A stretch of DNA of 64,000 nucleotides, taken from contig NZ_JIAD01000001.1 of NCBI RefSeq assembly GCF_000688015.1, forward strand, positions 1,054,001 to 1,118,000, written 5' to 3'. The notes under the pieces were generated by a model, which searched no databases, was not told the origin of the DNA, and saw only the letters and a program-made list of their open reading frames with translations. The translations under genes and the position numbers were made by a program. Positions 57,794 to 64,000 of this stretch are shown here, in pieces. The number at the start of each line of letters is the position of its first letter. Position 1 is the first letter of the stretch. The stretch comes from Eubacterium sp. AB3007. Its GTDB lineage: Bacteria; Bacillota; Clostridia; Peptostreptococcales; Anaerovoracaceae.

Positions 57794-60007
57794 TTATTCG
57801 AACTCCAACAGTTTCTCCAGGCGATACCGAAGACCGGAGTACCGCAGGCGGATGCGGTCGTTGTCGATCATGGCGTGCATGCGTTCGCGAACGCCCACCA
57901 GGACCACAGCCTGTTTTCCCCTCGTGACCGCCGTATAGAGCAGGTTCCTCGTGGCCAGCATTGGTGGCAGCCAGGAGATGGGCATCACCATCACCGGAAA
58001 CTCAGAGCCCTGGCTCTTGTGAACCGTGACCGCATAGGCCAGTTCCAGCTCATCCAGCATACCGAAATCATACTGGACGAACTTCTCTTCGTCGAACAAC
58101 ACCGTCATGGTACCATCCTCCGGCGAGATATCCTGGATGAAGCCCACATCGCCGTTGAACACTCCCTGCCCCGGTTCCGGATTTCCGGGGATCCTCCACT
58201 CGAGCTGGTAGTTGTTCCGGACCTGCATGACCTTGTCTCCGGCCCGGAAAACCCGCCCTCGATGCGCCTTTTCCGGTGTCCCAGGCATCTTCGGGTTGAT
58301 CTTTGCCTGCAGCACAGCGTTCAGCTCTCTGGTCCCGGTCTTTCCTTTCTTGGTTGGCGAGAGCACCTGGATCTCTGCAAGCGGATCCAGATCCCTGTAA
58401 TACGCCGGTAATCGCCTGGTCACCAAATCCACGATCAGCGCCTGCATATCCTCCTCATTGCTCCGATCCATGAAAAAGAAATCCGTCTCCTTTCCGTTGA
58501 CCGATGGATACTCCCCATGGTTGATCCGATGCGCATTCATCACGATCATGCTCTCCTGCCCCTGCCGGTAGATCTCCGTGAGACGCGCCACCGGCACGTA
58601 GTCGCTTTCGATCAGATCCCGGAGCACATTCCCTGCCCCCACAGAGGGCAGCTGGTCGCTGTCGCCCACCAGGATCAATCTGGTACCCGGCCTGAGAGCA
58701 TCCGTCAGCGCCTTCATCAGCAGAAGATCGATCATGGACGCCTCGTCGATGATGACCGCGTCGTAATCCAACGGTTCCTCCCGGTTCTTCCCGAAGATCA
58801 TCTCCTTGGTATCCTCGGAATAGTAATACTCCAGCAGCCGGTGGATTGTCTGGGCATAGTGCCCGGAGGTCTCCGTGATCCGCTTGGACGCCCGGCCCGT
58901 GGGGGCTGCAATAGCCACCGACAGATCGCTTTCCTCCAGAATATTGATCACCGCATTGATGATGGTGGTCTTGCCGGTGCCCGGTCCTCCCGTGATCACC
59001 GACACACCATGGGTCAGGCAGCTTCGGATCGCCAGTTTCTGTTTCTCAGAGAAGGGGATCCCCGCGCTCTCCTCGGTAAACCGGATCGTGCGGTCGATGT
59101 CCACGGACAAAGCCTTGATCTCCGCGTTCCGGAGAGCCGCCAGCCCGGCGCAGACCTTCTGCTCGGCATAGAAGTAGAGATAATCGTAGACCACCACCTC
59201 ACCTTCGATACGATCGATCTGCAGATCCCCGGAAAGTGCCAGTTCTGTGATCCGTTCAGCCACCTGCTCCCGGGTCAGATCGAGCAGTTCACAGACCTGC
59301 TCCAGCAGTTCCTGCTCCGGCAGGTAGGTACTCCCGTCCGATGCAATATAGGACAGCGCATAGCGGATCCCGCTGTCGATGCGGTAGGGACTGTCCGCTG
59401 CCAGCCCCAGTTTCATGGCGATTTCGTCCGCCCGGCGGAACCCGAATCCGTACAACTCATCCACCAGCCTGTACGGATTTTCCGTCATCAGATTCACGGC
59501 ATCACGCCCATAGGCTTTGTATAGTCTGAGTGCCTGCGCAGCCGACACGCCGTATTTTTGAAAGTACACGGACACATCCGCAAACTCCCGATGCGCCTTA
59601 TATGCCTCTACGATCGTCTGCATCTTCTTCTCGCCGATGCCGGGTACCTCAAGTAGCCGCGCCGGTTCTTCCTCAAAGATGCGGAATGTATCCTCCCCAA
59701 AGGTCCGGACAATGACGCCGGCCATCTTGGGCCCAATCCCCTTGATGGCGCCGGAGGCCAGAAATCCCTCGATCCCTGCCGTTGTTTCCGGTAGTTTTTC
59801 CTCAGCCTCTGTGAAGACGAACTGCTCTCCGTACTTTGGGTGATTTCTGAAATTCCCCGTTAACTGAAAACAGGCCCCCTTGTTCGCAGATGGAAGATTG
59901 CCCACTACCGTGAGCAATTCTTCGTCGGTTTCCATATCTGCGATGGTGTACCCGTTTTCCTCGTTATAAAATATGATCTCGGTCAAAATCCCGGTCTTTG
60001 TTTCCAT
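57794..60007 (-). CDS. recD2: RecD2 5'-3' DNA helicase
   Basis: 737 residues, normal for RecD2, with the long N-terminal extension (helix-hairpin-helix GAIKGIGPKMAGVI and VPGIGEKKMQTIV) absent in RecD of RecBCD. The SF1B core has GGPGTGKTT (Walker A), DEASMIDLLLM, LVGDSDQLPSVGAG and LAYAVTVHKSQGSEFPVM. It unwinds DNA 5'-3' and acts in replication-fork and mismatch-linked repair. Its stop codon abuts a repeat copy. Confidence 0.95.
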   Translation of the reverse strand: METKTGILTEIIFYNEENGYTIADMETDEELLTVVGNLPSANKGACFQLTGNFRNHPKYGEQFVFTEAEEKLPETTAGIEGFLASGAIKGIGPKMAGVIVRTFGEDTFRIFEEEPARLLEVPGIGEKKMQTIVEAYKAHREFADVSVYFQKYGVSAAQALRLYKAYGRDAVNLMTENPYRLVDELYGFGFRRADEIAMKLGLAADSPYRIDSGIRYALSYIASDGSTYLPEQELLEQVCELLDLTREQVAERITELALSGDLQIDRIEGEVVVYDYLYFYAEQKVCAGLAALRNAEIKALSVDIDRTIRFTEESAGIPFSEKQKLAIRSCLTHGVSVITGGPGTGKTTIINAVINILEESDLSVAIAAPTGRASKRITETSGHYAQTIHRLLEYYYSEDTKEMIFGKNREEPLDYDAVIIDEASMIDLLLMKALTDALRPGTRLILVGDSDQLPSVGAGNVLRDLIESDYVPVARLTEIYRQGQESMIVMNAHRINHGEYPSVNGKETDFFFMDRSNEEDMQALIVDLVTRRLPAYYRDLDPLAEIQVLSPTKKGKTGTRELNAVLQAKINPKMPGTPEKAHRGRVFRAGDKVMQVRNNYQLEWRIPGNPEPGQGVFNGDVGFIQDISPEDGTMTVLFDEEKFVQYDFGMLDELELAYAVTVHKSQGSEFPVMVMPISWLPPMLATRNLLYTAVTRGKQAVVLVGVRERMHAMIDNDRIRLRYSGLRYRLEKLLEFE

Positions 60008-60037
60008 CTGTCCCCCTCTGATGTAACCCCGCCGACA

Positions 60038-61309
60038 CTATCTGAGCCAGTGCACATATCTCGTTCTGACCTTGAACTTACTCTTGTTGAATTTCTTTGC
60101 CATCTTCAGGAGATATTTCCTGTCATTGTTGCGTGGATCCTGATGAACCTTGGCGATCACGTAAGTGAGAAGTTCCTCCGCTCTGGCGGGATCATCTGTG
60201 ATCCCTGCCTCCATAATGTCATTGGCGTCGATCACCAGATCTTCGACGAACAGCGGCTCTCCGTTCCTTCGGATTTCACGCATCATGTGATTCCTGGCCT
60301 CGATTCGCAGTTCCGGCTGGTCATAGACGATCCTCTGGGCCTTGCTCAGGTTGTGGACATAGTTATAGCGATCCATGCCCATGGAGAACACGTATTGCTT
60401 CAGTTCCGGGGCATTCCGGATGAACTGGATCTTGATCATCTCTGTCATGGCATCGTGGAGATGCATCGCAGTCTTCTCGTCGAACTGCATGCGATCGATG
60501 GCCGCCAGTCCACGCTTCTCATTCAACACTGTGTAAAGCAGACCAAGTCTCCGCAGCCGGAAGGGCTTGACCTTGTCGATTCCCTCGCACAGTTCTACGA
60601 ACTGTTTCCCCTCCTGCGCAGAGATCTTCCGAGCCACCTCTTCTCCAAAGATAACCGCCATCAAACCAGTGTCGAACATCATGTTCAGTGCCTTTCCGGC
60701 GTTGGGTCCAGTGAGGATATCCTCCAGATCCGCACGAATCGGCGCGATATCGTGATCCAGGAGTCTTCGCCAGTTTCTCAGGATAGCATCGTGCAGGTTG
60801 ACAGACAGATCCATACCGTAAGCGGACACATATCGCATGGCCTGCATCATCCGGATAGGCTCCTTCTCGAACAACTCGTCCGCATCGCCGATGGTCTTCA
60901 GTAGTTTCTTCTTGTTGGCTTCCATGCCATCATAGGGATCCACCAGTTGTCTGGCGGGGTTGTCTGCGACGGCGCAAGCGGTGTAACCGTACTGGGAGAT
61001 TTCCTCCTCGATGGTACCTCCAAGGTGATAGATATCACAGATGTAACCTTTGGTGTGCAGGACGCCCTTATCGTCCTCTTCCTCATAGGTGCGGTCCACC
61101 CGCAAAGCGCCTTCCTCACCCTCTGCAGCTTCTACCTCAGGTAAGATTCGCAGCACATCCTCCCGTGCAGCCTTCGTTACAAGCGTCCACGCCTCTGGTG
61201 TGATCCCAGCCGCATAGTCCATGATGCATTCCCCTGTAGCGTATGTCTCAAACCCCTCTTGCTCCAACGCCTGGAGCATCGCAAGTACGTCCTTCTCAAA
61301 CTTGATCAA
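60038..61309 (-). CDS. CCA-adding-enzyme homologue lacking the catalytic motif
   Basis: 423 residues with a TTG start just after the YhaM stop (TAATTG) and GGAGG upstream. The order and helices fit class II tRNA nucleotidyltransferases: DPYDGMEANKKKLLKTIGDADELFEKEPIRMMQAMRY is their neck region, and an HD-like C-terminal half follows. The head motif GGxxRD is changed to TGECIMD, and the DxD pair that binds magnesium reads EAWT (residues 39-42). It therefore should not add nucleotides. It may keep a tRNA- or RNA-binding role, and it is coupled to YhaM, a 3'-5' exoribonuclease. Confidence 0.75.
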   Translation of the reverse strand: MIKFEKDVLAMLQALEQEGFETYATGECIMDYAAGITPEAWTLVTKAAREDVLRILPEVEAAEGEEGALRVDRTYEEEDDKGVLHTKGYICDIYHLGGTIEEEISQYGYTACAVADNPARQLVDPYDGMEANKKKLLKTIGDADELFEKEPIRMMQAMRYVSAYGMDLSVNLHDAILRNWRRLLDHDIAPIRADLEDILTGPNAGKALNMMFDTGLMAVIFGEEVARKISAQEGKQFVELCEGIDKVKPFRLRRLGLLYTVLNEKRGLAAIDRMQFDEKTAMHLHDAMTEMIKIQFIRNAPELKQYVFSMGMDRYNYVHNLSKAQRIVYDQPELRIEARNHMMREIRRNGEPLFVEDLVIDANDIMEAGITDDPARAEELLTYVIAKVHQDPRNNDRKYLLKMAKKFNKSKFKVRTRYVHWLR

Positions 61310-62275
61310 TTACTCATCCTCCATGGGTCTATATAGTCTGCGGTTATCCAGTGTCCAGATCCGATCGGAGAACATCCCCGGATCGGTCGTCTCCAACGCG
61401 CTGAACATATCATACATCCGAGCATCCAGGATGTCCAGATAGTGCAACACTTCCGCCTCAGGAAACAGTGGCTTCTTGGGGCTGCCGAACTCTGGCTCAT
61501 AGTGATGGGAAAGGATCATATGCTCCAGCATGATCGCCTTCTCCCGAGGGAATCCAAGTTCCTCGCTGAGTCTGTCCATGTATTTCACTCCCATAACGAT
61601 ATGCCCAAGCAGTTGCCCCTCGAAGGAGTAGCCCGGGGAGATCCCGTTCTCATCCGACTGGATCTCAAAGATCTTCTGCATATCATGGACGATAACACCG
61701 GCACAGACCAGATCCCTCTTCAGATCCGTATAGACCTCGCACAGAGCCAGCCCGGCCATGAGCATTCTCTTCATGTGATAGAGAAGACCGGCATACTCGG
61801 CATGGTGGTTCTTGGATGCAGCCGGGTAGTACATGAGTTTCTCTCTGTTATCCTCCAGCACCCGCAGACAGATCGCCCGCAGATCCTGATCCTCCATGTT
61901 CTCTGCGACACCGTGGATGTAATCGTACATATCCTTCGGCTTCTCAGGCGCCGCCTTGATATATTCCCCGATGACGATGCCATCCGAGGGAGCAGACAGG
62001 CGGATCCGGCTGATGCGCAGCTGCTTCTGGTTCTGCCACTCCGTAACCTGTGCCTTTACCTTGATCACATCGCCTTCCTTGATCTTCTTCAGGCTCTCCG
62101 CTTCCGCCTCAGACACGTCCCATTTCTTTCCGTTAACCTCTCCGGTCCTGTCGCCCAGAGTCAGATCCAGGTATAGCTTGTGGTTCGCCCCCATGCGGAC
62201 AGCGATGCTCTTCACCATGAAAAAACTCATGAACTCCAGCCCGGTTTCCAGTTCATTTACAAATATTTCCTTCAC
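61310..62275 (-). CDS. yhaM: 3'-5' exoribonuclease YhaM
   Basis: 321 residues: N-terminal OB fold (about 1-95, with KLYLDLTLGDRTGEV) and a C-terminal HD domain (HHAEYAGLLYHMKRM, IVHDMQKI, MLEHMILSHH) that binds the metals. A 3'-5' exonuclease acting on RNA and on some DNA. Translationally coupled to the CCA-like gene that follows. Confidence 0.92.
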   Translation of the reverse strand: MKEIFVNELETGLEFMSFFMVKSIAVRMGANHKLYLDLTLGDRTGEVNGKKWDVSEAEAESLKKIKEGDVIKVKAQVTEWQNQKQLRISRIRLSAPSDGIVIGEYIKAAPEKPKDMYDYIHGVAENMEDQDLRAICLRVLEDNREKLMYYPAASKNHHAEYAGLLYHMKRMLMAGLALCEVYTDLKRDLVCAGVIVHDMQKIFEIQSDENGISPGYSFEGQLLGHIVMGVKYMDRLSEELGFPREKAIMLEHMILSHHYEPEFGSPKKPLFPEAEVLHYLDILDARMYDMFSALETTDPGMFSDRIWTLDNRRLYRPMEDE

Positions 62276-62389
62276 TCGTTTCGCCTCAATTCCTGTAAAG
62301 ATAACTCCACATCATTGTACCACAAAGCCCTCTCCGTGGCAACCGAGAGCACACAAATAATTGGGTATATTTTCCATATATGGTAATTG

Positions 62390-63280
62390 TCAGTCTTCTA
62401 CCTCACGGGAGGACATCCACACGCCTACCAGCGTCAGAAGCATGCCCACCACGGTGAACCAGCCGGCCGGATCCCGGTTGAACAGGATTCCCCCTGCCAC
62501 CCCCACTGCAGTGGTCAGATTCCCTACCAGGTTGTTGGCCATTGCAGCGTCGATGTGGGCAATGATCTTGTTGAAAGCGATGTAGCACAGACTGGAGCAA
62601 CAGATCCCCAGAAAAAGGATCGCCGCCAGCAGCTTCCCATTGCTCAGGCAGATGGTATAGGTATCCATGCCGTGGCCCCGCAGCAAACACACCAGGTTGA
62701 ACACGATCGTCCCTACGAACGCCATCACCGCTGTGATCTCCAGCGGGCCATAGGCTCGGCTGGCCGCCTTGCTGGCAAACGTGTAGACAGCACCGGCTAC
62801 CACTGCCCCCATCATATAAGCATAGCCTCTCATACTCCCGCCCAGTTGAAACGCCGGCGAAAACACGGTAAACACCATCACGCCAAAAAAAGCCAGAAGA
62901 ATGCTCCCCACACTCCGCCTGCTCAACCTGGCACGCCAGATCACCGCCTCCATCAGCAGCGTCATGGTAGGGATCGTCGCAATGAAGATCGAACTCACAG
63001 ACGGGGACGTATGGCTCAGTCCAAAGATCTCAAACACAGAGTAGATCCCAGGCTCCAGGATTCCTGTGAGGAGCAGGTACTTCCACTCCGGCTGGCGGAG
63101 GTCGATCCGAATCACCCGAAAAACAATCAGTCCGCCAAAGAGCAGAGACGCCAGTGTCCAGCGCAAGGCCAGTACCTGAAACTCATCCACATAATCCAGG
63201 GCTTTGTTCAGCACAACAAACGACAGCCCCCAGAAAAGGGCTGTCATCGCAGTCAGCAGATAAGCGACGCCTCGGTTCAT
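62390..63280 (-). CDS. EamA/DMT-family transporter
   Basis: 296 residues with ten hydrophobic segments in two EamA repeats (about 1-140 and 150-290). FWGLSFVVLNKAL and the second repeat CYIAFNKIIAHIDAAMANNL with GGILFNRDP are typical of drug/metabolite exporters of the RhaT/YdcZ type. The substrate is unknown. Its ATG overlaps the stop of the glutamate-cysteine ligase gene (ATGA), which hints at a thiol- or amino-acid-linked substrate. Confidence 0.87.
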   Translation of the reverse strand: MNRGVAYLLTAMTALFWGLSFVVLNKALDYVDEFQVLALRWTLASLLFGGLIVFRVIRIDLRQPEWKYLLLTGILEPGIYSVFEIFGLSHTSPSVSSIFIATIPTMTLLMEAVIWRARLSRRSVGSILLAFFGVMVFTVFSPAFQLGGSMRGYAYMMGAVVAGAVYTFASKAASRAYGPLEITAVMAFVGTIVFNLVCLLRGHGMDTYTICLSNGKLLAAILFLGICCSSLCYIAFNKIIAHIDAAMANNLVGNLTTAVGVAGGILFNRDPAGWFTVVGMLLTLVGVWMSSREVED

Positions 63281-64000
63281 CCTCTCTCCTTCCCTTCTGC
63301 CTCCCTGGAGGCTTTCTGAAGGAGCTGCCTCTGCCGCTTCTGGGCGAGGCTGAGTCCCCGCCGCACAAAGCCTTCGCCGTACTCGCGCCGCACCTGCACC
63401 GCATAGCGCTTGCTCTCATCGGTCATCTTGTCCATCTGGTACTCCACGTTGTCCCGCACTTCTATGGAAAACTCTCCAAAAAACGCGCGCATGCTCTCCA
63501 GGATACAGATGGCGGTCTCCCGCACAGATCCTGAGAAGCGCTTGGGCATGCCACAGATCTCGTTCTCACAGATACATCCCGGTACCGTCACCTTGGCCGC
63601 ATCCAGATCATAATGCGCCGCGTTTTTGAAATTCTGGACCGCCTGAACCTGCATGCCACCGCTCATGCGCTCGATCCGGAAGGAAGCAAGCCATACCAGA
63701 AACAGTTGGGCGAACTTCACATCCCGCAGATTCAACCCAAGGGGCGAGAAGGGATGCAGGTCATACATCCGGAACTCGATGTGGTCCACTCCCTGTTCCC
63801 GCAATGCCTCCAGGCTGTATTTCCCGGCAGGCTTGATGCGGATCGGATAATAGAGTTCTCTGGCTGCCACCAGCATCTCCTCATCAACGTAGGATTGGAT
63901 CTTGTCCACATAAGCATCCAGATCTGTATAGTCAAACATGGGCGAAAACTGATTCCAATACCCAAGCTCGCTGCAGCGTGGAGAGGCCATCCCGCAGAAG
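63277..64000 (-). CDS. gshA: Glutamate-cysteine ligase, C-terminal part (runs off the window)
   Basis: The frame is open to the right edge, so only about the last 240 residues are seen. ELYYPIRIKP and VDHIEFRMYDLHPFSPLGLN match the region of GshA that binds the substrate and shapes the ATP-grasp-like barrel end. The last 100 residues are Lys/Arg/Gln-rich. The enzyme joins glutamate and cysteine, the first step to glutathione or gamma-glutamylcysteine. The first ATG (63990) is internal. Fused GshB cannot be present downstream because the protein ends here. Confidence 0.78.
   Translation of the reverse strand, partial: FCGMASPRCSELGYWNQFSPMFDYTDLDAYVDKIQSYVDEEMLVAARELYYPIRIKPAGKYSLEALREQGVDHIEFRMYDLHPFSPLGLNLRDVKFAQLFLVWLASFRIERMSGGMQVQAVQNFKNAAHYDLDAAKVTVPGCICENEICGMPKRFSGSVRETAICILESMRAFFGEFSIEVRDNVEYQMDKMTDESKRYAVQVRREYGEGFVRRGLSLAQKRQRQLLQKASREAEGKERG

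Overview
The window looks like the chromosome of a strictly anaerobic, mid-GC, Gram-positive bacterium of the class Clostridia. Evidence: tRNA-dependent T-box leaders, an FMN riboswitch, a CdaA/CdaR c-di-AMP pair, AddA, RecD2, YhaM, long-form HPF, a four-subunit 2-oxoacid:ferredoxin oxidoreductase, a flavodiiron protein with rubredoxin domains, and a Cna-B surface adhesin with an NPDTG sorting signal. The amino-acid-fermenting Anaerovoracaceae/Mogibacterium-like group would fit, but I cannot fix the genus. Nearly all genes lie on the minus strand, so the replication fork probably moves from high to low coordinates.

Layout. 0-8 kb: a tryptophan T-box controls a lone TrpB2; then an orphan response regulator with a tiny membrane protein, an MFS exporter, a MetA-LysC fusion enzyme, an M29 aminopeptidase and tRNA-Ser(CGA). 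8-15 kb: an isoleucine-type T-box precedes a 2-oxoacid oxidoreductase operon (gamma, delta, alpha, beta); next come an LDH-like dehydrogenase, an autoregulated XRE-regulator/membrane-protein pair, and an MFS gene behind an attenuator-like leader. 15-26 kb: flavodiiron-rubredoxin-rubredoxin protein, secreted MBL hydrolase, D-serine ammonia-lyase, secreted protein, HU, RmuC, and a complete riboflavin operon (ribD-ribE-ribBA-ribH) under an FMN riboswitch. 26-45 kb: SseB-like protein, polysaccharide deacetylase, M20 amidohydrolase lacking metal ligands, AddA, GpmI, a 0.55 kb hairpin-rich intergenic region, potABCD, GltX, AhcY, CdaR-CdaA and HPF. 45-55 kb is a surface and secretion region: tyrosine phosphatase, a structured RNA, two GDPD-like secreted proteins, a propeller-like secreted protein, a two-component system and the adhesin. 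55-58 kb is mobile: a broken secreted-peptide gene, an IS3 remnant, ComF, and a RAYT (Y1 HUH transposase) flanked by the palindromes that recur elsewhere in the window. 58-64 kb: RecD2, a catalytically degenerate CCA-enzyme homologue, YhaM, an EamA transporter and a partial glutamate-cysteine ligase.

The most notable items are the in-frame MetA-LysC fusion; the RAYT and its dispersed palindromes, one of which supplies the C-terminus of RibH; a large structured RNA with its own promoter at 45.67-45.84 kb; the word CACAAAGC, found about 22 times on both strands and in all coding frames; a hairpin array at 34.7-35.0 kb; and several enzymes that have lost catalytic residues (M20 hydrolase, CCA-like protein, both GDPD paralogues).
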